From NCBI RefSeq assembly GCF_036345175.1, contig NZ_CP107780.1, positions 3,100,001-3,164,000 on the forward strand: a stretch of DNA of 64,000 bases. Reading direction: 5' to 3'. A program made the position numbers and the translations under genes. Position 1 is the stretch's first letter. Each line of letters starts with the position of its first letter. The DNA comes from Streptomyces sp. NBC_00576. Lineage in GTDB: Bacteria; Actinomycetota; Actinomycetes; Streptomycetales; Streptomycetaceae. The notes beneath the pieces were generated by a model. It searched no databases. It saw only the letters and a program-made list of their open reading frames with translations, and had not been told where the DNA came from. Positions 49,914-59,538 of this stretch are shown here, one piece after another.

Positions 49914-51179
49914 CTACGCCTTCCACTTCTCCCAGGACATGTTCCAGGCGTTGAGGCCGTTGTCCGGGTCGACGATCCGGTCGTTGGAGTTCTTGACGAC
50001 GACCACGTCACCGATCATCGACCGGTTGAAGAACCAGGCCGCCGCGACCTTGCCGTCGTAGCCGCCGCGCACGTCCCGCAGGCCGATGCAGCCGTGGCTG
50101 GCGTTGTAGTTGCCGAAGGCGTCCGGCGCCCAGTAGTTGCCGTGGATGAAGGTGCCGGAGGTGGTCAGGCGCTGGGCGTGCGGGACGTCCTTGATGTCGT
50201 ACTCGCCGCCGTAGCCGACCGTCTCGCCGTTCATCCGGGTCACTTCGAGGCGCTCGGTGATGACCATCTGGCCGTTCCAGGTCTCGTACCCGGGCGCGCC
50301 CGTGGTGACGGAGATGGTCTTGATGACCTTGCCGTCCCGTCGTACGACCATCTTCTTGGTCTTGACGTCGACCGTGGAGACCTGGCTGCGGCCGATGGTG
50401 AAGGAGACCTGCTTGGCCTGCTTGCCGTAGACGCCGGGGCGTCCCTCGACGCCGTCGAGAGCGAGGGCGACGGTGACCTTCGTACCCGGCGCCCAGTACT
50501 TCTCGGGGCGGAAGTCGAGGCGGTCGTTGCCGAACCAGTGGCCCTCGACGTCGACGGCCGGCTCGGTCTTGACCGTGATGGCCTTCTCGACGTCCTCGGG
50601 GTGCGTGATGCCCCGGGTGAAGCGGATCGAGAACGGCATGCCCACGCCGACCTTGGAACCGTCCTCGGGCGTGAACGTACCGACGAACGTGTTCTTCGGC
50701 GTGAGGGTGGTGAAGGAGGACTCCTCCGCCGCCGTACGCCCCTCGACGTCCTTCGCCACCACGTGCACCTTGTACGTGGTCGACGCGGCGAGATGCGATG
50801 AGGGCGCCCACTTGGTGTCGCCGGCGGTCAGCGCGCCCGCGACCGCGTTGCCCTTGCCGTCCTCGACCTTGACCTCGGTCAGCTTGCCCTTGGCGGCGCT
50901 GACGGTGAGGGCGCCGTTGGTGTCCACTGACTTCGCGCCGTCCTTGGGCGCGATGGTGACGACCGCCTGCGACTGCTGGGTCTCCGCGGTGCTGGAGTCC
51001 TTGGCCTTCGGCTTGGCGTCGTCGGCCCCGGAGTCCGAGCCGCCGCCCCCGCCGCACGCGGTGACGGCGACGAGCAGGACACCGGCGAGCAGCGCTACCG
51101 GCCCCCTGCTCCCCCGTATGCCCCGTGTCCCGCCCCGCCGTGCCGCCGCCGAAGCCCCCGATATCGGTCGCGCGTTCAA
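49914..51179 (-). CDS. L,D-transpeptidase lipoprotein (Ig-like plus YkuD)
   Basis: A protein of 421 residues. A basic N-terminus and lipobox (LLVAVTACG, Cys about 43) lead to two Ig-like domains (about 75-270) and a YkuD catalytic domain. The active site reads FIHGNYWAPDAFGNYNASHGCIGLRD (His about 345, Cys about 367 in the SHGC motif). It makes 3-3 crosslinks in peptidoglycan outside the membrane and resembles mycobacterial LdtMt2. TTG at 51179 was chosen because GAGGGGAG lies just before it; a GTG at 51215 is in frame but lacks a site. It is the second of two tandem paralogues with the gene at 51397-52623, with about 218 bases between them. Confidence 0.88.
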   Translation of the reverse strand: MNARPISGASAAARRGGTRGIRGSRGPVALLAGVLLVAVTACGGGGGSDSGADDAKPKAKDSSTAETQQSQAVVTIAPKDGAKSVDTNGALTVSAAKGKLTEVKVEDGKGNAVAGALTAGDTKWAPSSHLAASTTYKVHVVAKDVEGRTAAEESSFTTLTPKNTFVGTFTPEDGSKVGVGMPFSIRFTRGITHPEDVEKAITVKTEPAVDVEGHWFGNDRLDFRPEKYWAPGTKVTVALALDGVEGRPGVYGKQAKQVSFTIGRSQVSTVDVKTKKMVVRRDGKVIKTISVTTGAPGYETWNGQMVITERLEVTRMNGETVGYGGEYDIKDVPHAQRLTTSGTFIHGNYWAPDAFGNYNASHGCIGLRDVRGGYDGKVAAAWFFNRSMIGDVVVVKNSNDRIVDPDNGLNAWNMSWEKWKA

Positions 51180-51396
51180 GCTTTCTCCCCTCCCCGTGGC
51201 CTGACTCAGGCCCACTTCCCCGGTGCGTCCCGCGCACCCGGGCGCATATTAAGCACAAGGTCACACCCCCCGGCGGCCCCTGAAGGTCACTGTTTCGTCC
51301 CAACATCATCAGATTGTCGGACCCGACCGTTCACATCACGCCATTGACCGTTCCAGCCTTCCGGTGACCGCTGCCGCCACGTCGCCCAACTCCCCG

Positions 51397-52623
51397 CTAC
51401 TTCAAGGCACTGCCCGCCTTCCACTCCTTCCAGCCCATGTTCCACCCGCCGAGTCCGTTGTCGGGAGCGATCTGCTTGTCCTTGCTGTGGACGACCTCGA
51501 CGACGTCGCCGACCAGGCTCCGGTCGAAGAACCAGCCAGCCGGGCTGTCCGAACTGCCGCCCTTCACATCCCTCAGCCCGACGCAGCCGTGACTGACGTT
51601 GGTGTTGCCGAAGGCGTCCGGCGCCCAGTAGTTGCCGTGCAGGAAGGTGCCGGAGGTGGTCAGACGCATCGCGTGCGGCACGTCCGGGATGTCGTACTCG
51701 CCGCCGAAGCCGACCGTACGGCTGTTCATCCGGGTCACTTCGAGCATCTCCAGGACCACCATTTTCCCGTTGTACGTGGTGGTCTTCGGCGCCCCCGCCG
51801 TGATCGGCACGGTGGCGAGCAGATCGCCGTCGCGCCGCACCTCCATGGTGTGCGCGGCGGCGTCGACCAGCGAGACCTGGCTGCGGCCGACGGTGAAGGT
51901 GAACGTCTTCCGCTGGACCCCGTACACCCCCGGCGCCCCCTCGACGTCCCGCAGTGCCAGATCGACGGTGACCTCGGTGCCCGGTGCCCAGTACTCCTCG
52001 GGCCGGAAGTCGAGGCGGTCGTCGCCGAACCAGTGCGGGCGGATCTCGACGGCGGGCTCCGCGGTGACGTGGACGGCGCGTTCGACGGCGGCGCGGTCGC
52101 GTACCTCGCGGTTGAACTCCAGCGACACGATCATTCCGGTGCCGACGGTGGCGCGGTTCTCCGGGGTGACGTATCCGATGAACCGCTCATCGGGCACGTA
52201 CGTGGTGAAGGTCGTGTGCCGGGCCGAACGGTGTCCGTGGCCGTCGAGCGCCACGACGTCGACCGTGTACCTGGCGGCCAGCGCGAGTCGCGCCTCCTCG
52301 GGCCGCCAGGTCAGTCCGTCGTCGGCGATCCGCCCGGCCACCACCGACTCCTGCGCATCCTGGGACCTGACGACCCGCACCGACTCCAGACGCCCGCTGG
52401 GCACCCGTACGAGAAGGGGGTTGTCGGGGCGCACGGCGCGGCTGCCGTCGTCCGGCGAGACGCGGATCACGTCCTGCGGCGCCCGCGGTTTCCCGAACAC
52501 CGAATCCGCCCCGCCCACCCCCTCCGAAGTGCAGCCGGCGGCTCCGGCCAGCAGTCCTGCCCATGTCAGTACGGCGACCAGCCCGGCCCTCGCGCGCCGA
52601 GCGCGCCCATGTACGTGCCTCAC
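51397..52623 (-). CDS. L,D-transpeptidase lipoprotein (tandem paralogue)
   Basis: A protein of 408 residues with the same plan as its downstream neighbour: lipobox LLAGAAGCT (Cys about 31), Ig-like domains, then YkuD with FLHGNYWAPDAFGNTNVSHGCVGLRD (Cys about 350). It ends with a WNMGWKEWKAG stretch like the WNMSWEKWKA of the other copy. The two proteins are clearly related but differ over much of the Ig-like region, so the duplication is not recent. Both copies keep the catalytic residues, so both should be active; they may serve different stages of growth or antibiotic stress. The ATG at 52623 is divergent from glgX. Confidence 0.88.
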   Translation of the reverse strand: MRHVHGRARRARAGLVAVLTWAGLLAGAAGCTSEGVGGADSVFGKPRAPQDVIRVSPDDGSRAVRPDNPLLVRVPSGRLESVRVVRSQDAQESVVAGRIADDGLTWRPEEARLALAARYTVDVVALDGHGHRSARHTTFTTYVPDERFIGYVTPENRATVGTGMIVSLEFNREVRDRAAVERAVHVTAEPAVEIRPHWFGDDRLDFRPEEYWAPGTEVTVDLALRDVEGAPGVYGVQRKTFTFTVGRSQVSLVDAAAHTMEVRRDGDLLATVPITAGAPKTTTYNGKMVVLEMLEVTRMNSRTVGFGGEYDIPDVPHAMRLTTSGTFLHGNYWAPDAFGNTNVSHGCVGLRDVKGGSSDSPAGWFFDRSLVGDVVEVVHSKDKQIAPDNGLGGWNMGWKEWKAGSALK

Positions 52624-52749
52624 GCACGACCCAACGACGCGGCCCGCCCTGGGGAAACGTGAGTGCGAGCCACGCTCTGGGCAGAACAGGGGGGAGAAAC
52701 GACGCAGAACTTCGTTTCACTCGTTCGACGAGTCGCGGGAGGCGGAGAG

Positions 52750-55041
52750 GTGTCCAGCACAGCCGAAGAGAAGGCGGTCGCGGAACAACGCGCCGTCAAG
52801 GAAGGACACCCCACCACCGTGCTGAACGGCGCGCCGCGCGCCGCTCTGCCGGCCGTACCCGTGTGGCCGGGGACACCGATGCCACTGGGCGCACGTTTTC
52901 GCACAGGCCCGGACGGGGTGTCGGGCACCAACTTCGCGCTGTGGGCGGGCGGGGCGGAGGCGGTGGAACTGTGCCTGTTCGGAGAGGTGGAGGAGGAGGG
53001 TGGGGGCGGTGGCGAGGTGGAGACCCGCGTCCCTCTCACCGAACTGACGCACGAGATCTGGCACGGTTTCGTGCCCGGGGTCATGCCGGGTCAGCGATAC
53101 GGCTACCGCGTGCACGGTCGCTGGGACCCGTGGACCGGCGCCCGCTGGAATCCGGCGAAGCTGCTCCTGGACCCGTACGCGCGGGCCGTGGACGGCGACT
53201 TCGACCTGCCCGCCGAGGTGTACGGGCATGTCCGCGACTGGCCCCAGCAGCAGGTCGCCGACACCGTGCGCGACGACCGCGACTCGGCGCCGTACGTCCC
53301 GAAGGGAGTCGTCGTCCACGATGACGCCCCCGACGACGAATGGGTGGACGACCGCCGCCCCAAAACGCCGTGGGCGGACTCGGTGATCTACGAGGTCCAC
53401 GTCAAGGGCTTCACCAAGCTGCACCCGGGCATCCCGGAGGAACTGCGCGGCACATACGCGGGCCTGGCGCACCCGGCGGCGATCGAACACCTGACGAAGC
53501 TGGGCGTGACGGCGGTGGAGCTGCTGCCGGTGCACCAGTTCGCACACGAGGACCACCTCCTGCGCCGGGGCATGAAGAACTACTGGGGCTACAACTCGAT
53601 CGGCTACTTCGCCCCGCACGCGGGCTACGCGGCGACGGGTACGGCGGGCCAGCAGGTCGGCGAGTTCAAGCGCATGGTGCACGCACTGCACGCGGCGGGC
53701 ATCGAGGTCATCCTCGACGTGGTCTACAACCACACGGCGGAGGCGGACGAACACGGCCCGACCCTGTCGCTGCGCGGCATAGACAACAGGGGCTACTACC
53801 GCCTGCAGAACGACACGCGACGCTACGCCGACTACACGGGCTGCGGAAACACCCTCCACGTGGTCCAGCCGCACGTACTGCGCCTGATCACGGACTCGTT
53901 GCGGTACTGGGTGACGGAGATGGGGGTGGACGGCTTCCGGTTCGACCTGGCGGCGGCCCTGGCCCGCTCGATGCACGACGTGGACATGCTCTCCCCCTTC
54001 CTGGCGGTCATCGCGCAGGACCCGGTGCTGCGCCGGGTGAAACTGATCGCGGAGCCGTGGGACGTCGGCTCCGGCGGCTACCAGGTCGGCGCGTTCCCAC
54101 CCCTGTGGACGGAGTGGAACGACCGCTATCGCAACGCGGTACGGGACTTCTGGCGGGGCGCGTTGCCGGACGTACGGGACCTCGGCTACCGCCTGTCGGG
54201 GTCGAGCGACCTGTACGCGTGGGGCGGTCGGCGCCCCTACGCCTCGGTCAACTTCGTCACGGCGCACGACGGTTTCACCCTCCGCGACATGGTGTCGTAC
54301 GAGCGCAAGCACAACGAGGCCAACGGGGAGGGCAACCGGGACGGTACGGACGACAACCGCGCCTGGAACTGCGGCACGGAGGGCGAGACGGACGACGAGC
54401 ACGTACAGGCGCTGCGGCGACGCCAGTTGAGGAACCTGCTGACAACTCTGCTGCTGTCGACGGGCGTTCCGATGCTGGTCGCGGGCGACGAACTGGGGCG
54501 CACCCAGGGGGGCAACAACAACGCGTACTGCCAGGACAACGAGATCAGCTGGGTGGACTGGGGGCTGTTGGAGGAGCCCGGCTGGCGGGCGTTGACCGAA
54601 CTGACCTCCCGCCTCATCGAGTTGCGGCACCGGCATCCCGTACTGCGCCGACGCGCGTTCTTCTCCGGTCGAGCCCACTCGGCGGACGGGCTGCGGGACC
54701 TGGCCTGGTTCACGCCAAGGGGCACGGAGATGACGGAACGCGACTGGTACGCCCCGGCGCCGACTCTGGGCATGTATCTGTCGGGCCGCGACATCCCGGG
54801 CCGCGACGCCCGGGGCGCCCCGATCATCGACGACAGCTTCCTCGCGGTACTGCACGCCGGGGACGCCCCGACGAGCTTTGCGCTGCCGGGGGCGCCCTGG
54901 GCGGAACGGTACGAGGTCGTCGTCGACACGTCGCGGGAGGAGCAGGGGGAGGCGCCGGGGGTGGGGTATCTGGCGGGGGAGGAAATTCGGGTGCCGGGGC
55001 GGGCGGTTTTGTTGCTGCGGGTGGTGGCCCCGGAGTCCTAG
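52750..55041 (+). CDS. glgX: Glycogen debranching enzyme GlgX
   Basis: A protein of 763 residues. An N-terminal CBM48-like domain (PLGARFRTGPDGVSGTNFALWAGGAEAVELCLF, about 35-70) precedes a GH13 barrel: VYNHTAE (region I), MGVDGFRFDLAAALA with the catalytic Asp (region II), LIAEPWDVG with the Glu (region III) and FVTAHDGF (region IV). It cuts alpha-1,6 branches of glycogen. The start was set at GTG 52750 (SSTAEEKAVAEQ), after GGAGGCGGAG, as in relatives. An earlier GTG at 52663 would add 29 odd residues. It is divergent from the transpeptidase gene. A Gly/Glu-rich insertion (VEEEGGGGGEVE) lies near residue 80. Confidence 0.95.
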   Translation: MSSTAEEKAVAEQRAVKEGHPTTVLNGAPRAALPAVPVWPGTPMPLGARFRTGPDGVSGTNFALWAGGAEAVELCLFGEVEEEGGGGGEVETRVPLTELTHEIWHGFVPGVMPGQRYGYRVHGRWDPWTGARWNPAKLLLDPYARAVDGDFDLPAEVYGHVRDWPQQQVADTVRDDRDSAPYVPKGVVVHDDAPDDEWVDDRRPKTPWADSVIYEVHVKGFTKLHPGIPEELRGTYAGLAHPAAIEHLTKLGVTAVELLPVHQFAHEDHLLRRGMKNYWGYNSIGYFAPHAGYAATGTAGQQVGEFKRMVHALHAAGIEVILDVVYNHTAEADEHGPTLSLRGIDNRGYYRLQNDTRRYADYTGCGNTLHVVQPHVLRLITDSLRYWVTEMGVDGFRFDLAAALARSMHDVDMLSPFLAVIAQDPVLRRVKLIAEPWDVGSGGYQVGAFPPLWTEWNDRYRNAVRDFWRGALPDVRDLGYRLSGSSDLYAWGGRRPYASVNFVTAHDGFTLRDMVSYERKHNEANGEGNRDGTDDNRAWNCGTEGETDDEHVQALRRRQLRNLLTTLLLSTGVPMLVAGDELGRTQGGNNNAYCQDNEISWVDWGLLEEPGWRALTELTSRLIELRHRHPVLRRRAFFSGRAHSADGLRDLAWFTPRGTEMTERDWYAPAPTLGMYLSGRDIPGRDARGAPIIDDSFLAVLHAGDAPTSFALPGAPWAERYEVVVDTSREEQGEAPGVGYLAGEEIRVPGRAVLLLRVVAPES

Positions 55042-55072
55042 CCAGGACGCCGGGGAACAAGTGGCCCGCCGG

Positions 55073-55708
55073 TCAGACGGCCTTTCCGGGACGGCTGGTC
55101 CGGAGGCGTTCCCGGAGGAGGACCAAATGCGTGTGCAGGGTGTCCTCGGCCTCCTCGGCGGTCAAGTGTCCTATGAGCACATGGCTGGTCAGGCCGTCCG
55201 CGAGGGCGAGAAGGGCCCGGGCCTCACGCTGCGGATCGAGCGTCGCGGGATCATCGTCGGCCCGGCCGCTCTCGTCGGCCTCCGTGATAAGGCGGACGAG
55301 GAGGCCCTGGAGAGCGGCGTAACTGATTCTGAGTTTGGCGGCGAGTGGCTCGCTGACGGCGGCCTGGGCAACGAACGCGAGCCACACCCGTGCCTCGGCG
55401 CGGTGCTCTCTGCGGAGCAGGGCGATCTCGGTGGCCGCGTGGCCCAGGACGGTAGCGGCCGACAGGGCCGGACTGCTGGACAGGTGGGCCCGTACACGTT
55501 CGGTGATGCGCTCGCCGACGTGGTCGACGGCGAACAGGAGCATCTCCTCCTTGTTGCCGAAGCAACGCTGAACGGCGCCCAGGGAGACCTCCGCTCGGGT
55601 GGCGACGTCACGCATGGTCACCCCCTCAGGCCCGTGTTGGTCAGCGAGGAGGCAGACGGCCTCGGCGATCCGTCGGCGTCGGCTCTCGTAGTCCACCTGC
55701 TTGGGCAT
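55073..55708 (-). CDS. TetR family transcriptional regulator
   Basis: A protein of 211 residues. The helix-turn-helix is clear (RRRIAEAVCLLADQHGPEGVTMRDVATRAEVSLGAVQRCFGNKEEMLLF, about 10-58); the rest is the helical ligand domain. AGGAGG lies upstream of the ATG at 55708. It is divergent from the amidase gene and a palindrome sits between them, so it probably represses itself and the amidase. Its ligand is unknown. The end lies 31 bases after the end of convergent glgX. Confidence 0.92.
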   Translation of the reverse strand: MPKQVDYESRRRRIAEAVCLLADQHGPEGVTMRDVATRAEVSLGAVQRCFGNKEEMLLFAVDHVGERITERVRAHLSSSPALSAATVLGHAATEIALLRREHRAEARVWLAFVAQAAVSEPLAAKLRISYAALQGLLVRLITEADESGRADDDPATLDPQREARALLALADGLTSHVLIGHLTAEEAEDTLHTHLVLLRERLRTSRPGKAV

Positions 55709-55730
55709 GTTCGGGCGCCTCCTTTTTCCA

Positions 55731-55742
55731 ATACGAGCGTAT
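55731..55742. promoter_or_regulatory. Candidate TetR operator ATACG-AG-CGTAT
   Basis: ATACG at 55731-55735 and CGTAT at 55738-55742 form a perfect inverted repeat around AG. It lies 23 bases upstream of the regulator start and about 60 bases upstream of the amidase start, a typical place for a shared operator. Confidence 0.55.
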
Positions 55743-55803
55743 CGCTTCTGGGTTATGGTTCCGCCGCGAGCCCTTCGACACCTGAATGGGGAGGACAAGA
55801 ACC

Positions 55804-57240
55804 GTGCGGGATGCCCTATGGAAGATGCCGGCCGCAGCCCAGGCAGAGGCGGTCCGCCGTGGAGACATATCGGCTGCCGAACTGGTCGACAGCCACCTGG
55901 ACCGCATCGCCGACGTCAACCCGCAGGTCAACGCGGTCACTCAGCTGATGGCCGAGCGTGCCCGTGAAGCCGCGGCGCGGACGGATTTACGCCGGGCCGC
56001 AGGCGAAGAGCTGGGGCCTCTGGCAGGGGTGCCGTTCACGGTGAAGGAGACCACCGCCGTCGAAGGCGTGCCGACCACGATGGGTATCGCGCGCTTCCGC
56101 GATCTGGTGGCGACGGCCGACGCACCCCCGGTGGCCCGGCTGCGTGCCGCCGGAGCCATACCGATCGGGCACAGCAACATACCCACCCTGATCCTGGCCG
56201 GGATGCACACCCGCAGCGAACTGTTCGGCGACACCGTCAACCCGTGGGACCGGAGCCGGACTCCGGGGGGCACCAGCGGCGGCGACGCAGTGGCCGTAGC
56301 CACCGGCATGGCCGCGCTCGGGCTCGGCAACGACTCCGGCGGATCAGTACGGATCCCGGCCTCGTTCTGCGGCGTGGCGGGACTGAAGCCCACCGCCGGG
56401 CGATTCCCCGCCGACCACCGTATTCTCGGCCCGGACGACCCAGGACCAGCCTCACAGATGCTGGTCACCGACGGGCCCCTGGCCCGCAGGATCGCCGACC
56501 TGCGGCTGGCATACGAGGCGCTGGCCGGGACCGACCCGCGGGACCCGCGGGCCGTACCGGTGCCCGTCCGTGGTGAGCCGCTGCCGGGACCGGTGAAGGT
56601 CGCGGTCGTCGCCGATCCCGGCGGCCACGGCGTCCACTCCACGGTCCGCGGTGCTGTCGCGGCCGCGGCCGACGCGCTGCGGGACGCCGGGTACGACGTG
56701 CGGGAGATGGCGGACGTTCCGCGGCTGGATGAGGCACTTGAGGCGTACCACCGGATCGTCGTGACCGAATTCGCCCCGACCTGGCCGGTGGTGCGGACAC
56801 TGCTCGGCGAGGGCGGAGACCGCTACATCGAGATGACGATGGAGAAGACCCCGCCCGCGACCGCGGCGGAGTTCATGCAGCTGATGGGGGTCTGGCTGGG
56901 CATCCGCCGCTCCTGGGCGGAGTTCCTCGACGAGTACCCGCTGCTGCTCGGGCCGGTGTTCACAGAGCCGGCCGTCGAGCCGGGGCTGGAGTCACGCGAC
57001 CAGGCAGGGCGGGACCGAGTCGGCTCGGGCATGCGCCTGTGCACGGTGACCAGCTTCGCGGGCGTACCCGGGGTCGCCGTACCGACCGGAGTGACCGACG
57101 GCCTGCCGTCCGGCGTGCAGATCGTCGGGCGCGCGTTCCGGGAGGACCTGTGCCTGGATGCCGCCCAGGAGGTCGAGGACCGCCTCGGAGTGCTCACACC
57201 GATCGACCCTCGCCCGGAGGTCCCAGCGGCCACACGGTAG
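55804..57240 (+). CDS. Amidase signature family enzyme
   Basis: A protein of 478 residues with the Ser-cisSer-Lys triad of the amidase family: Lys in PFTVKETTA (about 78), the GGTSGGDAVAVATGMAALGLGNDSGGSVRIPA block with both serines (about 154-185), and a closing PSGVQIVGRAFREDLCL. It hydrolyses amide bonds; the substrate cannot be told. GTG at 55804 follows GGGGAGGA with good spacing; an ATG at 55786 overlaps that site. It is divergently paired with a TetR regulator, a frequent arrangement for substrate-induced enzymes. Confidence 0.92.
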   Translation: MRDALWKMPAAAQAEAVRRGDISAAELVDSHLDRIADVNPQVNAVTQLMAERAREAAARTDLRRAAGEELGPLAGVPFTVKETTAVEGVPTTMGIARFRDLVATADAPPVARLRAAGAIPIGHSNIPTLILAGMHTRSELFGDTVNPWDRSRTPGGTSGGDAVAVATGMAALGLGNDSGGSVRIPASFCGVAGLKPTAGRFPADHRILGPDDPGPASQMLVTDGPLARRIADLRLAYEALAGTDPRDPRAVPVPVRGEPLPGPVKVAVVADPGGHGVHSTVRGAVAAAADALRDAGYDVREMADVPRLDEALEAYHRIVVTEFAPTWPVVRTLLGEGGDRYIEMTMEKTPPATAAEFMQLMGVWLGIRRSWAEFLDEYPLLLGPVFTEPAVEPGLESRDQAGRDRVGSGMRLCTVTSFAGVPGVAVPTGVTDGLPSGVQIVGRAFREDLCLDAAQEVEDRLGVLTPIDPRPEVPAATR

Positions 57241-57269
57241 GCAGTCCTACGTCGGTAGGCAGCGAGACG

Positions 57270-57534
57270 GGCCTCCCATGCGGGGCAGGCGATGTTCGGG
57301 ATGCTGTCCGTACTGGCAGAGCTCCAGCGCGAACCGATCGTGGCGGACACGAACGACGGGCTCGCCTCAGCGCGGGCCCGAGGGCGGGTCGGCGGGCACC
57401 GGCCGAAGCTCACCGAGGACCGGCCCGCGCTCGCCCAACGGCTCTACGACGGGACCGCTTCGGCTCTGCCGGCATCGCAGTGGCGACAGAACGGGCACAG
57501 ACCCTCGCCTTGTCTTTTATCTTCTGGTGCTTCT
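57270..57534 (+). pseudogene. Serine recombinase/resolvase C-terminal fragment
   Basis: Bases 57292-57450 read FGMLSVLAELQREPIVADTND followed by GLASARARGRVGGHRPKLTEDRPALAQRLYDG. This is the linker and start of the DNA-binding part of a Tn3-type resolvase or invertase. The catalytic N-terminal domain with its serine is absent and the helix-turn-helix end is damaged (ASALPASQWRQ). It is a remnant and marks the left edge of a decayed accessory region. Confidence 0.7.
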
Positions 57535-57560
57535 GAAGTGGTGCGGGCAGGGTGGGCGCC

Positions 57561-57914
57561 ATGACAGACAGTTCCGACCCTATTCCTGCGGATGTGGATG
57601 ACCGCCAGGTGATGGAGCGCATCCTCGGTCGTCCTTTGAGCCAGACATGGCCGACTGGTGCGTTGGCGCCGGGTAGCCGGGTCACGGTCATTCGGGACCC
57701 GGACTGGGACGGTCCGTGGCAGGTCGAGTTTCCCGGAACGATCAATGCCATGGGTGCGCCTGTACCCAACGAACATGCTCACGCGCTCAGTGGCGAGCTT
57801 CTGTACTGGGTCACCTTTGACGCGCCTCAGTACGACAGCGGCGGGGATGGCCCCTATCGCAAGGCCCGGATCTGGGGCCGGTACCTGCGGACGGATCCGC
57901 AACCCGAAGCGTAG
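57561..57914 (+). CDS. Small conserved hypothetical protein
   Basis: A protein of 117 residues, acidic and soluble. It contains LGRPLSQTWPTGALAPGSRVTVIRDPDWDGPWQVEFPGTI, a strand-rich core, and a YWVTFDAPQYDSGGDGPYRKARIWGRYL ending. These look like a compact beta-barrel conserved in actinomycetes as a protein of unknown function. The ATG at 57561 follows GCAGGGTGGG. No catalytic motif is visible. It sits between the recombinase remnant and a truncated nucleotide-binding gene. Confidence 0.7.
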   Translation: MTDSSDPIPADVDDRQVMERILGRPLSQTWPTGALAPGSRVTVIRDPDWDGPWQVEFPGTINAMGAPVPNEHAHALSGELLYWVTFDAPQYDSGGDGPYRKARIWGRYLRTDPQPEA

Positions 57915-58097
57915 GCGCGCAACCGAACTGCTCGACATCCTCGGGTACGACACGGTCGACGCGGGACCACTGGCCCTCCCTGAAGCCCGACCCGGCATCG
58001 GCAGCCGAGATATGAGCATTCCTGGCGAAGGCGCAGGCAGCCGTCCCTCAACCAACAGGACGCGGCGATCCGGGACCGGCGCTTTTGCCGGCACCGC

Positions 58098-58508
58098 TCA
58101 TCCGCGACGGGCCGCTCCTTCGGGCCATACGACCTCGACGGGCAGTCCCGCCTCCTGTGCCTCCAGGACCGTGTCCGCCGTGCCGCCGCCCTTCTCGGTG
58201 GGAGGCTCGCCATCCCAGACCACGACGAGTCGGTCGGCGCGCTGGAGCAGGGTCCGGTTGGCGTCCTCGTACGCCGACCGGTCGGCCGCCTCGTGCGGGA
58301 GTACGAGCACCTCGTCGGCCGATGCCATGAGGCGGTCGAAGGTCTCGGCGTGGTCCGGCTTGACCTTGTTCTGCCGGTAGTCCTGGGAGGGGATGACCGC
58401 GACCAGTCGTCCGCCGAGTTCCAGGACCACCTCCGCGAACAGGGCGTCGGCACCCTTGGCCAGGCAGGAGACGCCGGTCAGTTGGCCGTCAGCACCCTCT
58501 CGGTTCCC
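58098..58508 (-). pseudogene. N-terminally truncated nucleotide-binding (SLOG-like) protein
   Basis: The frame opens immediately after the stop of the upstream gene with no start codon and reads LTGVSCLAKGADALFAEVVLELGGRLVAVIPSQDYRQ, then LVVVWDGEPPTEKGGGTADTVLEAQEAGLPVEVVWPEG. Intact relatives begin about 45 residues earlier with a GVTGHR motif, part of the nucleotide-binding site; this part is missing. A GTG at 58430 could start a shorter product. Members are thought to bind nucleotides. The loss looks like a deletion that joined this gene to the neighbouring TPR regulator. Confidence 0.6.
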
Positions 58509-59475
58509 TCAGCCGGCCAGCACATCGCGGATCATGGTGCGCGCCTCGCTCATGGCCCGGGACGTATTGCGCCTCACTGTGTACGGGTACAACTGGCCGA
58601 GCTGCGTTCGCACCCGGTTGGACTGGGTCCGCCCGGCCGCATCGGCGGCAGCACGCGTGCGGTCGACAGCACTGGTGACATCTCCCTGGAGGAAGTGACA
58701 CTCGGCCAGGCCGATCAGGTCCAGGGCGTGGCTCCGCCCGGCCTCGGGGCCGCGCGTCGCGAGGGCGTGCCGAATGGAGTCGGCGGCGGCGTCGGCGTAC
58801 TGCCGTGGGTCCTGGCGGGCGAGTTCGAGCAGACGGCCACCGGTTACGCCCGCCAGTTCAGCGGCATCGAAGTAGGCGATCCAGTACGGCTCTTCCAGGG
58901 CTTCTGCGTCGCTGAGGGCCTCGGTCGCCTCAGCTGTGGCCCGCCGAAAAGCAGCGCCACGGCCCATAGCCGCGTAGGCCCAAGCCTCACGGGTGTGCAG
59001 CATGGCCCGAACACGCGGGCCTGCCGTTACTCCGTACGCCTTTCTGAGCCAGGTGGACAAGCTCCAGGGCGTCTCCAGGACGCTCCCGGCAGAGCATCTG
59101 CCGTGCCATGCCCGCCAGTACGTTGGCGCCGAACACCGCATCGCCACCGGCGTGAGCCGCCCGCAGCGCGAGCAGGTAGTACTTCTGGGCCTGCCCCTGC
59201 ATCCCCGAGTCCCAGGTCATCGTGGCGGCCGTGCCACCGAGATAAGCCATCACACGGAACAAACTCTGTTGCACTGCCGGTGTTTGCTGCTCTTCCAAAT
59301 GGCCGGCTACTTCGTTGAGTTGCCCGATGACTGCTTTCCGGCGCAAGCCTCCGCCGAATTTGTGGTCCCATGCGCGGAAAGCATGTGCAGTCGCCTCCAG
59401 TTCCTGGACTTCACGCTTTCCGAGTCGTCCACGGCGGTCCCGGTCCCGGCCGCGCTCGGCCGGTAAGGCGCAGGC
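58509..59475 (-). pseudogene. HTH/TPR regulator, N-terminus missing and frameshifted
   Basis: The first part (about 59420-59035) encodes REVQELEATAHAFRAWDHKFGGGLRRKAVIGQLNEVAGHL and QKYYLLALRAAHAGGDAVFGANVLAGMARQML. The second part (about 59020-58509) encodes GPRVRAMLHTREAWAYAAMGRGAAFRRATAEATEAL in a different frame. Joined, they match the TPR half of a helix-turn-helix regulator family common in Streptomyces. One base seems lost or gained near 59020-59035. The DNA-binding head expected upstream of about 59475 is absent. The gene is therefore broken twice. Confidence 0.7.
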
Positions 59476-59538
59476 CGGGTGCACGGACGGGCGTGAACTG
59501 TGGGGCACGTACCGCCTTGCACGAATCGGCGGAACCTC

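Noticed and set aside
53340..55322. Second long plus-strand frame across glgX
   Set aside because: Shifted-frame shadow of glgX, rich in Arg and Gly and lacking any GH13 motif.
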